From contig NZ_JABFTV010000008.1 in NCBI RefSeq assembly GCF_021404405.1, positions 62,001 through 126,000 on the forward strand: 64,000 nucleotides of DNA, in the 5' to 3' direction. Position numbers and translations under genes: made by a program. The stretch is from Billgrantia aerodenitrificans (GTDB lineage Bacteria; Pseudomonadota; Gammaproteobacteria; Pseudomonadales; Halomonadaceae). How positions within the stretch are numbered: the first letter of the stretch is position 1; each line of letters opens with the position of its first letter. The notes below the pieces were generated by a model, which saw nothing but the letters and a program-made list of their open reading frames with translations, searched no databases and was not told the origin of the DNA. Below are positions 47,027-56,621 of the stretch, in pieces.

Positions 47027-47608
47027 TCAGCGGATGGCATCGCGAGGCGCGCACTCGGCCGGCCAGCGTGCCGGCCAGGCCGCCACCCAGGCGGCAATGG
47101 CGTTCAGGTCGTCGAGGTCGAGCCATTCGACCCCCGGCGGTAGCGCCACCCGGGGCTGGCTCGCCACGGCCTTGATCCACGGGTCTTCGGCCACTCGCAG
47201 CGTCTTGCCGACGGCCTCGCGGTAGAGTTCCAGCTTCGGCAAGGGCCAGGCCTTGAAGCCCTCTACCAGCACCAGGTCGGGCCGCTGGCTGCGCACGACG
47301 TCGATCAGTTGCGCAAGATCGGCCTCCTCACTCTCGGGCGTTTCCATCATCATGGCCCACCTGGCCCGTGACGCAACCAGCATCGGGGCCGCTCCCGCCT
47401 GCCGCAGGCGATGACTGTCCTTGCCCGGCTGGTCGACATCGAATTCATGATGCGCATGCTTGATCACGGCGGTACGCAGGCCACGCGCGGCAAGGCGCGG
47501 CAGCAACGCTTCCAGCAGCGTGGTCTTGCCGGTACCGCTCCAGGCGGCAATCCCCAGCAGCGGCAGTGCATCGTCGAAGCCAAGCGCGGCAGGCTGCGTT
47601 CGAGACAT
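47027..47608 (-). CDS. mobB: molybdopterin-guanine dinucleotide biosynthesis adapter MobB
   Basis: MobB is a GTP-binding accessory protein that assists MobA in making the guanine dinucleotide form of the cofactor. The 193-residue product has the P-loop [45 protein letters not shown] and [23 protein letters not shown] 47608 is preferred over a TTG at 47617; GAGGAGAG is upstream. It is 5 bases after mobA and 53 before moaCD. Confidence 0.93.
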   Translation of the reverse strand: MSRTQPAALGFDDALPLLGIAAWSGTGKTTLLEALLPRLAARGLRTAVIKHAHHEFDVDQPGKDSHRLRQAGAAPMLVASRARWAMMMETPESEEADLAQLIDVVRSQRPDLVLVEGFKAWPLPKLELYREAVGKTLRVAEDPWIKAVASQPRVALPPGVEWLDLDDLNAIAAWVAAWPARWPAECAPRDAIR

Positions 47609-47613
47609 CAGGG

Positions 47614-48237
47614 TCAACTCTCCTCGTTCGGGCGCATCTCCAGGCGCCGCTTGTCATCTTCGCTGTTGAGATTGATGAAGGCGTCCGGACAGTCACTGAA
47701 ATCGATGGCGATCCAGGCATGGCGCTCGACCCAGCGACCGACCTTGCGCTCTCCTGCCTGCAGGGCGACATGCAGGTCGTCGGCCAGCGAGCGCTCGAGC
47801 AGCATGACCACGGGGTGCAGGCGTTCACCGTCATGGGCCACGGCGATGCGATGCTCGCCGATGCCGGCGACCATTCTCGCCACCAGATCGTCCGGCAGCG
47901 CCGGCGTGTCGCAGGGTACCACCAGCACCCAGGGCGTATCGGCAGCGAGCAGGCCGCTGTAGATACCCATCAGCGGCCCCTGGAAGCCCCCCAAGGCATC
48001 GGGCACCACCCGCCCGGCCAGCCGGCGATAGTCGTCGAGGTGCCGATTGGCACTGATCAGCACCTCGGCTACCCTGCCGGCGAATCGCGCCTGCACGTGA
48101 CTTACCAGCGCGACGCCACGAAGCGGCTCGAGCCCCTTGTCTCGCCCGCCCATCCGTCGACCCTCACCGCCGGCCAGGATCAGGCCGGTCACGTCGGTAA
48201 GAGGGTTGGGTATCGCGTTTTCTGATCGATCGGTCAT
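47614..48237 (-). CDS. mobA: molybdenum cofactor guanylyltransferase
   Basis: MobA transfers GMP from GTP to molybdopterin, giving the guanine dinucleotide cofactor of DMSO-reductase-family enzymes. The 207-residue product has the nucleotidyltransferase signature GLILAGGEGRRMGGRDKGLEPLRG and WVLVVPCDTPALPDDLV. It is the first gene of the operon mobA-mobB-moaCD-moaE-moaA and is divergent from a XRE-cupin regulator gene. moeA and moaB are not in this window. Confidence 0.95.
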   Translation of the reverse strand: MTDRSENAIPNPLTDVTGLILAGGEGRRMGGRDKGLEPLRGVALVSHVQARFAGRVAEVLISANRHLDDYRRLAGRVVPDALGGFQGPLMGIYSGLLAADTPWVLVVPCDTPALPDDLVARMVAGIGEHRIAVAHDGERLHPVVMLLERSLADDLHVALQAGERKVGRWVERHAWIAIDFSDCPDAFINLNSEDDKRRLEMRPNEES

Positions 48238-48314
48238 ACCCCATCATGCCTCAGCCCGCGCGCCGCTTCCACGGCGCCGTACCGAACATGGGTATTGCCA
48301 TGATCAAGGTCATC

Positions 48315-48343
48315 TTATCCAAGGCGCAGCTAACGGGTATCAT
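48315..48343 (+). promoter_or_regulatory. promoter of the XRE-cupin regulator gene
   Basis: TTATCC (48315-48320) and TATCAT (48338-48343) are 17 bases apart. The predicted transcript starts about 25 bases before the ATG at 48377, supporting that start. Confidence 0.4.
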
Positions 48344-48376
48344 GTGTCAAACAAATCGAACGTTCTGGACCTGACA

Positions 48377-48958
48377 ATGGAAGGATTTGATGTAGGGACA
48401 CGTCTGCGCGAATTGCGCAAGACACGCAAGCTGTCCCAGCGTGAACTGGCCAAGCGAGCCGGGGTTACCAACAGCACCATTTCTCTGATCGAGCAGAACA
48501 GCGTCAGCCCCTCGGTGAGCTCGCTGAAGAAGATTCTCGATGCCCTACCGGTATCGATCAGCGCGTTCTTTGCCGGCGACGAGCCCTCACCGCCGCGCGC
48601 TTTCTATCCCGCCGAGGAGCTCACCGAGATCGGCGACGGCCATCTCTCATGGCGGCTGGTGGCGGCACGCCGCCCGGATCGCAGCATGTCGATCATTCAT
48701 GAGCGCTACCCTCCCGGAGCGGATACCGGCGGGGACATGCTCGAGCACGATGGAGAGGAGGGCGGCGTGATCGTCGCGGGCGAAATCGAGCTCACCGTGG
48801 CCGGCGAGACTCGCCTGCTCCGCGCCGGCGACGCTTACTACTTCGATTCACGCCTGCCCCACCGTTTCCGCAATGTGGGCGATGCGGAGTGCGTGATCGT
48901 CAGCGCCAACTCCCCGCCCACCTTTTCCGAAGGCGGCAAGGAGTTGCACCATACGTGA
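48377..48958 (+). CDS. XRE-family regulator with cupin domain (PuuR-like)
   Basis: The 193-residue product has an N-terminal helix-turn-helix (VGTRLRELRKTRKLSQRELAKRAGVTNSTISLIEQNSVSPSVSSLKKIL) and a C-terminal cupin (HDGEEGGVIVAGEIELTVAGETRLLRAGDAYYFDSRLPHRFRN). This is the plan of PuuR, the putrescine-responsive repressor, and relatives. No polyamine genes are near; the neighbours are mobA (divergent) and uraA (convergent, 3 bp apart), so the effector is unknown. The ATG at 48377 fits the promoter; a GTG at 48344 would start at the predicted -10 region. Confidence 0.85.
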   Translation: MEGFDVGTRLRELRKTRKLSQRELAKRAGVTNSTISLIEQNSVSPSVSSLKKILDALPVSISAFFAGDEPSPPRAFYPAEELTEIGDGHLSWRLVAARRPDRSMSIIHERYPPGADTGGDMLEHDGEEGGVIVAGEIELTVAGETRLLRAGDAYYFDSRLPHRFRNVGDAECVIVSANSPPTFSEGGKELHHT

Positions 48959-48961
48959 GGA

Positions 48962-50203
48962 TCACTCCTCTTCGGCGGTGGGCAGTATCCAGTTCAGCAC
49001 GATGCCCACCAGCGCGGCGAGGCTCACGCCCTGCAGGGTGAACTGGCTGCCACCGAACTGCATGCCGCCGATGCCGAACACCAGGATCAGCGATACCACC
49101 ACCAGGTTGCGCGGCGCGGTAAGAGAGTGCCCGGCGCGCACCAGGGTGTTCATGCCGACCACGGCAATGGAGCCGAACAGCAGGGTCATGATACCGCCCA
49201 TCACCGGGCCGGGAATGGTCTGCAGCAGCGCGCCGAGCTTGGCCACGAAAGCCAGCGCGATGGCGATGCAGGCGGCTACCACCATGATCCTGGGGTTGAA
49301 GGCACGGGTCAGGGTCACCGCGCCGGTCACTTCGGAATAGGTGGTGTTGGGCGGACCGCCGAACAGCGCCGCAGTGGTGGTCGCCAGACCGTCACCCAGC
49401 AGGGTACGGTGCAGACCGGGCTTTTCCAGGTAGTTCTTGCGCGTGACCGAGCCGATGGCAATCATGTCGCCGATATGCTCGACCGCAGGCGCGATGGCCA
49501 CGGGGATCATGAACAGGATTGCCGCCCAGTGGAAGCTTGGCGCCGTGAAAGCAGGCATGGCCAGCCAGGCCGCGTCCTGCACCGGCGTGAAGTCGACGAC
49601 GCCCATCAGCAGGGCCAGGACGTAGCCGGTGACGATGCCGCCCATGATCGGCACCAGCCGCAGCAGGCCGCGACCGAAGACGGCCAGTACCAGAGTCACC
49701 AGCAGACTCACCATGGAGAGAAAGATCGCCGGCCCATAGCCGATGTTGTCGCTGGTCTCGCCGGTGGCCATGCTCACCGCCACCGGCGCCAGGGCCAGAC
49801 CGATCACCATGATCACCGGCCCCACCACCACGGGTGGCAGCAGGCGATGCAGCCAGGCCGTGCCCTTCAGGCGTACCGCCTGTGAGATCGCCACGTAGAC
49901 CAGCCCCGCCGCCATCAGCCCGCCCATGGTGGCCGGCACGCCGAAATTGACCACCGAGCCCTGGATCGGGGCGATGAAGGCGAACGACGAAGCCAGGAAG
50001 ACCGGCACGGTCACCTTGGTCACGCCGTGGAACACCAGGGTACCCACCCCGGCGGTGAACAGCGCCACGCTGGGGTCGAGTCCGGTCAAGAGCGGCACCA
50101 GCACCAGCGCGCCGAAGGCGACGAAGAGCATCTGTGCCCCGGTCAGCAGCACCCTGGGCAGGGATTCGGCAGGCGCCTGCGCAGCCGCCACATGTTCGTT
50201 CAT
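48962..50203 (-). CDS. uraA: uracil permease (NCS2 family)
   Basis: UraA is a proton-coupled uracil importer. The 413-residue product has about fourteen hydrophobic segments and NCS2 motifs: IQGSVVNFGVPATMGGLMAAGLVYVAIS, VEHIGDMIAIGSVTRKNYLEKPGLHRTLLGDGLATTTAALFGGPPNTTYSEVTGAVTLTR (with the conserved substrate-binding glutamate of AVEH) and PGPVMGGIMTLLFG. AAGGAA precedes the ATG. It is downstream of upp, but an inverted-repeat element and an intrinsic terminator lie between them, so its expression may be attenuated. Confidence 0.95.
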   Translation of the reverse strand: MNEHVAAAQAPAESLPRVLLTGAQMLFVAFGALVLVPLLTGLDPSVALFTAGVGTLVFHGVTKVTVPVFLASSFAFIAPIQGSVVNFGVPATMGGLMAAGLVYVAISQAVRLKGTAWLHRLLPPVVVGPVIMVIGLALAPVAVSMATGETSDNIGYGPAIFLSMVSLLVTLVLAVFGRGLLRLVPIMGGIVTGYVLALLMGVVDFTPVQDAAWLAMPAFTAPSFHWAAILFMIPVAIAPAVEHIGDMIAIGSVTRKNYLEKPGLHRTLLGDGLATTTAALFGGPPNTTYSEVTGAVTLTRAFNPRIMVVAACIAIALAFVAKLGALLQTIPGPVMGGIMTLLFGSIAVVGMNTLVRAGHSLTAPRNLVVVSLILVFGIGGMQFGGSQFTLQGVSLAALVGIVLNWILPTAEEE

Positions 50204-50255
50204 GGGGTGTTTTCCTTCTTTTGTCGTGTCGTTGGCTCGAAGGCGTCCTGCCCAG

Positions 50256-50287
50256 AAAAACGCCCCTGGATCGCGATCTCAGGGGCG
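50256..50287 (-). terminator. intrinsic terminator between upp and uraA
   Basis: On the reverse strand an 8-bp stem CGCCCCTG/CAGGGGCG encloses a GATCGCGATC palindrome and is followed by TTTTT. It is 52 bases before the uraA start, so it separates or attenuates uraA. Confidence 0.75.
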
Positions 50288-50307
50288 TGTACTCCATTTC
50301 TTCGACC

Positions 50308-50455
50308 TAGGGAAGCGCTGAACAAATCGACGAGCGAGATGAAGCGCAAGGCGCACGGAGCACAGGAACCGGAGCATATGGGGTATATGTGAGGATTCCG
50401 CGCACCGCGCAACGCAGCGATTCGCTCGCGCAGGCATTTGTGCAGTGTTTCCCTA
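50308..50455. mobile_element. MITE-like inverted-repeat element, 148 bp, non-coding
   Basis: The ends TAGGGAAGCGCTGAACAAAT (50308-50327) and the reverse complement of 50436-50455 (TAGGGAAACACTGCACAAAT) match at 17 of 20 positions. The interior is also roughly palindromic (GGAACCGG...GGATTCC with an ATATG/CATAT-rich centre). It encodes nothing. A TA at each end could be the duplicated target. Structure and GC-rich inner halves suit a miniature element or REP-like family repeat. Only one copy was noticed in the window. The right end supplies the upp stop codon. Confidence 0.7.
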
Positions 50456-51082
50456 ACGGGTGCCGAAGATCTTGTCACCCGCATCGCCGAGGCCCGGGAC
50501 GATATAGCCGTTCTCGTCGAGGTGATCGTCCACCGCCGCGGTGTAGATCTCGATGTCGGGATAGGCGTCCTGTACCCGCTTGATCCCTTCGGGGGCCGCC
50601 ACCAGCACGATGACCTTCATCTGCTGGCAGCCGCGGTCACGCAGCATGTCCAGCGTTGCCACCATGGTGCCACCGGTCGCCAGCATGGGGTCGATGACGA
50701 TGGCCATGCGCTCGTCGAGGTCATTGGCAAACTTGGCGAAGTACGGTACCGGCTCCAGCGTCTCTTCATCGCGATAGAGCCCCACCACGCTGATCCGGGC
50801 GCTGGGGATCAGGTCGGTCACGCCATCCAGCATGCCCAGCCCGGCGCGCAGAATCGGCACGATGGTGACCTTCTTGCCCTTCAGCAGCTTCACCGGAATC
50901 GGCTTGCCGCTCCAGCCGTCGATGTCCTGCTCTTCCAGCTCGAGATCCTGGGTCGCCTCATAGGTCAGCAGCTTGGCCAGCTCGCCGGCCAGCTCGCGAA
51001 AGCTCTTGGTGCTGATGCCGGCTTCGCGCATCAGACCCAGCTTGTGCTGGACCAGCGGATGTTGAATGGCATGGACGCTCAT
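50453..51082 (-). CDS. upp: uracil phosphoribosyltransferase
   Basis: Upp converts uracil and PRPP to UMP. The 209-residue product (E. coli 208) has [41 protein letters not shown] and the PRPP loop [21 protein letters not shown], ending in [16 protein letters not shown] 51082 follows AGAGGT. Its TAG stop is the last three bases of the inverted-repeat element. uraA lies downstream on the same strand, giving an import-plus-salvage pair. Confidence 0.97.
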   Translation of the reverse strand: MSVHAIQHPLVQHKLGLMREAGISTKSFRELAGELAKLLTYEATQDLELEEQDIDGWSGKPIPVKLLKGKKVTIVPILRAGLGMLDGVTDLIPSARISVVGLYRDEETLEPVPYFAKFANDLDERMAIVIDPMLATGGTMVATLDMLRDRGCQQMKVIVLVAAPEGIKRVQDAYPDIEIYTAAVDDHLDENGYIVPGLGDAGDKIFGTR

Positions 51083-51174
51083 GACGGACCTCTTGGCGTG
51101 GGTGGAAGTGGCGACCTGCGTCGCATGGACGAGTCGCGCGCATTTTACTCTCATCCTGCCGAGAGTTTAAGGCA

Positions 51175-51194
51175 GAAGCCGGCCAGCCGGCTTC
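51175..51194 (-). terminator. hairpin at the ung stop codon
   Basis: GAAGCCGGC-CA-GCCGGCTTC, a 9-bp perfect inverted repeat, overlaps the end of ung. On the reverse strand TGCCTTAAACTC follows, so termination is probably moderate. Confidence 0.45.
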
Positions 51195-51876
51195 AGGGCT
51201 CTGCAGGTAGCTGCCAATCGATCGGTTCACGGCCGTTCGCTTGCAGGAAGGCATTGGCGCGGGAAAAGTGCCGATTACCGAAGAATCCCCGGTGCGCCGA
51301 GAGCGGAGACGGGTGCGGCGACTCCAGCACCAGATGCCGCGAGGTGTCGACCAGCACCTTCTTCTTGCGGGCGTGACTGCCCCACAGCAGGAACACCGAG
51401 GGTTCGGCGTGGGCATTGACCGTCTCGATGGCGCGATCGGTGAAGTGCTCCCAGCCCCTGCCCCGATGTGAGCCGGCATTGCCCTGCTCCACCGTCAGCG
51501 AGGTGTTGAGCAGCAGCACACCCTGTCGCGCCCAGTGCTCGAGGTTACCGTGATCTACCGGCTGGAAGCCGACATCGGCGACCAGCTCCTTGTAGATGTT
51601 GACCAGCGAGGGCGGCGCCGGGACCCCTGGGCGAACCGAGAAGCACAAGCCATGCGCCTGATTGGGTCCGTGGTAGGGGTCCTGCCCCAGGATCACCACC
51701 TTGACCCGCTCCAGCGGCGTCAGCTCGAAGGCGCGGAACCAGTTCGAGGAGTGCGGGTAGATCACCTTCCTGGCGGCCTTCTCCGCCGCCAGGAAGTCAC
51801 GCAGCGTGTGCATGTAGGGAGCCTGGAACTCGTCTCCCAGCCAGCGCTCCCAACTCTCGGATAATGGACAGCTCAT
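51193..51876 (-). CDS. ung: uracil-DNA glycosylase
   Basis: Ung excises uracil from DNA. The 227-residue family 1 enzyme has the water-activating loop [22 protein letters not shown] (Asp 66), [19 protein letters not shown], and the DNA-intercalation loop [20 protein letters not shown]. It lies in a base-salvage block (upp, gpt, apt), 21 bases after gpt on the same strand. Confidence 0.97.
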   Translation of the reverse strand: MSCPLSESWERWLGDEFQAPYMHTLRDFLAAEKAARKVIYPHSSNWFRAFELTPLERVKVVILGQDPYHGPNQAHGLCFSVRPGVPAPPSLVNIYKELVADVGFQPVDHGNLEHWARQGVLLLNTSLTVEQGNAGSHRGRGWEHFTDRAIETVNAHAEPSVFLLWGSHARKKKVLVDTSRHLVLESPHPSPLSAHRGFFGNRHFSRANAFLQANGREPIDWQLPAEP

Positions 51877-51897
51877 GTTTGCTCGACTCTATGTCGC

Positions 51898-52377
51898 CTA
51901 ACGCTTGACCTGGTCGACCAACGGCTCGACGTAGGCCACCCCCATGTCCCACGGGAACTGAATCCAGCAGTCCTGGGCCACTTCGGTCAGATACTGATCC
52001 ACCAGCGGGCGCCCTTCGGGCTTGGCGTAAACGGTGACGAAGTGCGCCTTGGGCAGCATTTCGCGTACCTTGCGCGCCGTCTTGCCGGTATCGACCAGGT
52101 CGTCGACCAGCAGCCAGCCGTCGCCGTCGTGGTCGACGCCCTTCATCACGTCCAGGCCACCCTGATCCATGTGCTCGTAGCTGCTGATGCAGACGGTATC
52201 TATCAGCCGCACGTTGAGCTCGCGGGCAATCAGCGCCGCCGGAATCAGCCCGCCGCGGGTGATCGCCACGATGCCCTTGAAATCGCGCTCGACCAGACGA
52301 TGGCACAGTTCGCGCACGTCACGATGCAGTTGATCCCAGGAAACGGTGAAGTGCTGGTGATAGCGGGCATGGCTCAT
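51898..52377 (-). CDS. gpt: xanthine(-guanine) phosphoribosyltransferase
   Basis: Gpt salvages xanthine and guanine. The 159-residue product aligns with E. coli Gpt (152): [72 protein letters not shown] and [20 protein letters not shown] 52377 is 4 bases after the apt stop; an alternative ATG at 52389 would overlap apt by 8 bases and leave almost no space for a ribosome-binding site. Confidence 0.92.
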   Translation of the reverse strand: MSHARYHQHFTVSWDQLHRDVRELCHRLVERDFKGIVAITRGGLIPAALIARELNVRLIDTVCISSYEHMDQGGLDVMKGVDHDGDGWLLVDDLVDTGKTARKVREMLPKAHFVTVYAKPEGRPLVDQYLTEVAQDCWIQFPWDMGVAYVEPLVDQVKR

Positions 52378-52381
52378 GACG

Positions 52382-52927
52382 TCACTCATCCTCATTGAAG
52401 GAACAGACCGCAAAGACGCCGAAGCCTGCCTCACGGATCCTTGCCGACCCGCCGATCTCGGGCAGATCGATGATGGTGGCGGTTTCCACCACCTGGCCGC
52501 CCGAACGGGTGATGAGCTTGGCGGCAGCAAGCATGGTGCCGCCGGTGGCGATCAGATCGTCCATGATCAGGATCCGATCCCCCTGACGGAATGCATCGGA
52601 GTGCAGCTCCACCTCGGCCTGACCGTACTCCAGCGTATAGGTCTCGCTGATGGTGCGGAACGGCAGTTTACCCTTCTTGCGTACCGGCACGAAGCTGCAG
52701 CCGAGCTCGTAAGCGACGGGCGCCCCGATGATGAAGCCGCGCGCGTCGATGGCCGCGATGGCATCGAGCTCCATGTCCTGATAGCGATGCACGAAGCTGT
52801 CGATCAGCTTGCGAAAGGCAGAGCTGTTCTGCAGCAGCGGAGTGATATCGCGGAAGTTGACCCCCTGCTGCGGCCAGTCGGGGACGGTTCGGATCACGGA
52901 CTTGATGTAGTCGCCGTAAATGCTCAT
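52382..52927 (-). CDS. apt: adenine phosphoribosyltransferase
   Basis: Apt converts adenine and PRPP to AMP. The 181-residue product has [56 protein letters not shown] and the PRPP loop [21 protein letters not shown]. It is between a purine permease gene (22 bases upstream) and gpt (4 bases downstream), forming a purine import and salvage operon. Confidence 0.96.
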   Translation of the reverse strand: MSIYGDYIKSVIRTVPDWPQQGVNFRDITPLLQNSSAFRKLIDSFVHRYQDMELDAIAAIDARGFIIGAPVAYELGCSFVPVRKKGKLPFRTISETYTLEYGQAEVELHSDAFRQGDRILIMDDLIATGGTMLAAAKLITRSGGQVVETATIIDLPEIGGSARIREAGFGVFAVCSFNEDE

Positions 52928-52949
52928 CGCGGGTCTCGGTGAGGAAATG

Positions 52950-54251
52950 TCAGTCTAGGAACAGGAACTTCAATACGAACAGGATCGCCAGCACGACCAC
53001 CGCCGGATTGAGGTCACGGAAGCGTCCGGAAAGGGTCTTGATAGCAGCGTAGCTGATGAAGCCAAGCGCGATGCCTTCGGCAATGGAGAAGGTCAGCGGC
53101 ATGGCCAGTGCGGCGATCAACACCGGCGCGGCGTCGGTCGGGTCGTCCCAATTGGCATGGGCAAGACTGCCGGCCATCAGCACCGCCACATAGAGCAGCG
53201 CGCCGGCGGTGGCGTAGGCTGGAATGGAACCCGCCAGCGGCGCGAAGAACAGGCTGATCAGGAACAGACTGGCCACGACGACCGCGGTCAGGCCGGTGCG
53301 CCCACCTGCGGCGATACCGGCGGTGGACTCGATATAGCTGGTCGTGGTCGAGGTACCCAGCACCGCACCGGCCATGGAGGCGCTACTGTCGGAGATCATG
53401 GCACGGTTCAGGCGCGGCAGCTTGCCGTCCTTGTCGAGCAGACCACCCTTGTGCGCCACCCCCACCAGGGTGCCGGAGGTGTCGAACAGATCGACGAACA
53501 GGAAAGCGAAGATGACGCTGAGCATGGCCACGTCGAGTGCACCCATGAGGTCCATGGCCATGAAGGTCGGTGCAATGGAGGGCGGCATCGACATCAGGCC
53601 ACCGTACTGGTTGTGGCCCAGAATCATGGCCAGCACCGTCACTCCGAGAATGCCGATCATCACGGCCCCGGTGATTTTCAGATAGGCCATGGCGGTGATG
53701 GCGAAGAAACCCAGCAGCGCGTAGATGGCAGCCGGCTGGGAAAGATCGCCGAGCGCCACATAGGTGGCCGGATTGGACACCACGATGCCGGCATTTTTAA
53801 GCGCGATCATGGCCAGGAACAGGCCGATACCGGCGGCAATGCCGAGGCGCAGGGAGAGCGGAATGGAGTGGATGATCCACTCGCGCACCTTGAAGATGCT
53901 GAGCAGCAGGAAACAGAAGCCGGAGAGGAACACGGCCCCCAGCGCCGCTTCCCAGCTGTAGCCCATGCCCAGCACGACACCGTAGGTGAAGAAGGCGTTG
54001 AGCCCCATGCCCGGCGCCTGAGCGATGGGATAGTTGGCCCACAGCCCCATGACCAGACAGCCGACGGCGGCCGCCAAACAGGTGGCGACGAACACCGCGC
54101 CATAGTCCATGCCGGTTTCGGAAAGAATGCTGGGGTTGACGAAGATGATGTAGGCCATGGTCAGGAAGGTGGTGATCCCGGCAATGACCTCTGTCTTCAC
54201 GCTGGTGTTGTGTTCCGTCAGCTTGAAGTGTCTTTCGAGGATGTTCTTCAT
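52950..54251 (-). CDS. NCS2-family purine permease (adenine/guanine/hypoxanthine type)
   Basis: The 433-residue membrane protein belongs to the AzgA-like branch of NCS2: [112 protein letters not shown] and [25 protein letters not shown]. Precise purine preference cannot be read, but linkage to apt and gpt suggests adenine and guanine or hypoxanthine. ATG 54251 is chosen because AGGA lies 9 bases upstream; an ATG at 54260 is too close to it. Confidence 0.93.
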   Translation of the reverse strand: MKNILERHFKLTEHNTSVKTEVIAGITTFLTMAYIIFVNPSILSETGMDYGAVFVATCLAAAVGCLVMGLWANYPIAQAPGMGLNAFFTYGVVLGMGYSWEAALGAVFLSGFCFLLLSIFKVREWIIHSIPLSLRLGIAAGIGLFLAMIALKNAGIVVSNPATYVALGDLSQPAAIYALLGFFAITAMAYLKITGAVMIGILGVTVLAMILGHNQYGGLMSMPPSIAPTFMAMDLMGALDVAMLSVIFAFLFVDLFDTSGTLVGVAHKGGLLDKDGKLPRLNRAMISDSSASMAGAVLGTSTTTSYIESTAGIAAGGRTGLTAVVVASLFLISLFFAPLAGSIPAYATAGALLYVAVLMAGSLAHANWDDPTDAAPVLIAALAMPLTFSIAEGIALGFISYAAIKTLSGRFRDLNPAVVVLAILFVLKFLFLD

Positions 54252-54453
54252 TTTTGGCATTCCTGCGCACGAGTGCTGGTTAGCGACCAGGGGGCGAGAA
54301 AAGCCGCACATGGTACCCAAAGCCCCCTTTAGATGCGAGGCCGAGATTGCTTACCTTGTGCGGCACGATTCGCTCTGTATAAGCAAACTCTGCGCCATTC
54401 GCCAGCACGGCTACCAACGCAATCTTGACGAAACGGTCATTTGAATGGTGTTC

Positions 54454-55083
54454 TCACACGCCGCGTGCGGCCAATACCCTTTCCACGGTTTCCACGATGG
54501 CCTGGGTCTGGGGGTCGATCTCGATGTTGACCCTATCGCCAGGCACGCGGTCCACCAGAATGGTGCGCTCCAGGGTCTCGGGTATCAGGTCGACGCAGAA
54601 GCGCGGCCCATGAGCAGCCGTGGCGGGCCTCGTGGCGCCGATCGTCAGGCTGATGCCATCGACGCCGATGTAGCCCTTGTCGAACAGGAAGCGGCCCAGC
54701 GCATGGGGCACCTCGAACCACAGCCGCCGGTTGTTCGGCGCCTGATCCAGCTCGACCAGCTCGGCCATGGCCATGACATGACCGGACATGGCGTGGCCGC
54801 CGATCTCGTCGCCGAAGCGTGCCGCCCGCTCGATATTGACGCGGTCGCCCTCGCCCAGTGCACCAAGGTTGGTCACCCGCAGCGTCTCGCGCATCAGGTC
54901 GAAGCTGACCCGGTCGCCGTCGATGGCCGTCACCGTAAGGCAGACGCCGTTGTGGGCCACCGAAGCGCCGAGCTCCAGCCCCCCGCGCAGAGATTGCGGC
55001 AAGCTCACGACATGAGTGCGGAATGCCTCGGCTTCCTTGATGGCGACGATCTCGGCCGTGCCTTGAACGATGCCTGTGAACAT
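54454..55083 (-). CDS. ribE: riboflavin synthase (alpha chain)
   Basis: The enzyme dismutates two 6,7-dimethyl-8-ribityllumazine molecules to riboflavin. The 209-residue product has the internal duplication of the family, beginning MFTGIVQGTAEIVAI and again at GHAMSGHVMAMAELVEL, plus ASVAHNGVCLTV and VDGISLTIG. It is closest to the stand-alone E. coli RibC/RibE type. GGAG precedes ATG 55083. No other rib gene and no FMN riboswitch is adjacent, so it is a detached copy. Confidence 0.95.
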   Translation of the reverse strand: MFTGIVQGTAEIVAIKEAEAFRTHVVSLPQSLRGGLELGASVAHNGVCLTVTAIDGDRVSFDLMRETLRVTNLGALGEGDRVNIERAARFGDEIGGHAMSGHVMAMAELVELDQAPNNRRLWFEVPHALGRFLFDKGYIGVDGISLTIGATRPATAAHGPRFCVDLIPETLERTILVDRVPGDRVNIEIDPQTQAIVETVERVLAARGV

Positions 55084-55295
55084 GACGTCTCCTGCGCGCC
55101 TCCCGGTCGAGGGAGAGAAGTGGATGGGGCTCGCAGTGTAAGAATTCACGCCACAGACGTCCATCCGTCAACAGACACTTCCCCAAAGGCGTGTCATCCA
55201 GCAGAGCATTCCAATAGGAATCCACGTCTGAAGAGCACTTTTTAGTGTTTTTCACCACATGTTCGCCTGACGAACCGAAGCATCTTTCGCTCCCG

Positions 55296-55324
55296 TTGAC
55301 ATGTTACGTCTTTGGTCTTACTAT
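55296..55324 (+). promoter_or_regulatory. promoter of metNIQ
   Basis: A consensus TTGACA (55296-55301) and TACTAT (55319-55324) are separated by 17 bases. Transcription would begin at about 55331, just before the riboswitch. Confidence 0.8.
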
Positions 55325-55340
55325 GCCGCCTCACATTTCA

Positions 55341-55421
55341 GGCGCCGATTTGTACCCGGCTTGCGGGCGCCCACGATGCAGACGGCTTTCGTCTGCCGCG
55401 TGAAGTGCAGCTAAAAGGGTG
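55341..55421 (+). ncRNA. SAM-II (SAM_alpha) riboswitch with inserted hairpin
   Basis: The 5' part GGCGCCGATTT-GTACCC and GCTTGC-GGGCGCC reproduces the SAM-II pattern: P1 GGCGCC (55341-55346) pairs with GGCGCC (55366-55371), and the loop has GATTT. The 3' part AAGTGCAGCTAAAAGGGT (55403-55420) matches the conserved AAATGTAGCTAAAAAGGG of the family. The pseudoknot can form between ACCC (55354-55357) and GGGT (55417-55420). Where typical members have a few unpaired bases, this one has an extra hairpin (55372-55402: CACG/CGTG and CAGACG/CGTCTG). SAM-II switches shut down methionine genes when S-adenosylmethionine is plentiful, fitting metNIQ downstream. Confidence 0.85.
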
Positions 55422-55435
55422 TGTCCAGCGTTGAT

Positions 55436-55463
55436 GGCCACCCGCCAGGGTGGCCTTTTTTTT
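55436..55463 (+). terminator. intrinsic terminator in the metN leader (attenuator)
   Basis: GGCCACCC-GCCA-GGGTGGCC is an 8-bp perfect stem followed by eight T residues. It lies between the SAM-II aptamer and metN, so full-length transcription requires that it not form. Its CACCC can pair with the aptamer's GGGTG (55417-55421). The remaining bases of the 446-bp gap between ribE and metN show no gene. Confidence 0.9.
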
Positions 55464-55529
55464 CGTTACGGCTATCCATTCTGGCTCTCGCTGCGCCCGC
55501 CCCACCGGGACGGCCTCTCAGGAAGCCAG

Positions 55530-56601
<1,072 letters not shown>

Positions 56602-56621
<20 letters not shown>

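Noticed and set aside
55084..55290. FMN riboswitch upstream of ribE
   Set aside because: None of the conserved RFN-element blocks is seen on the reverse strand.
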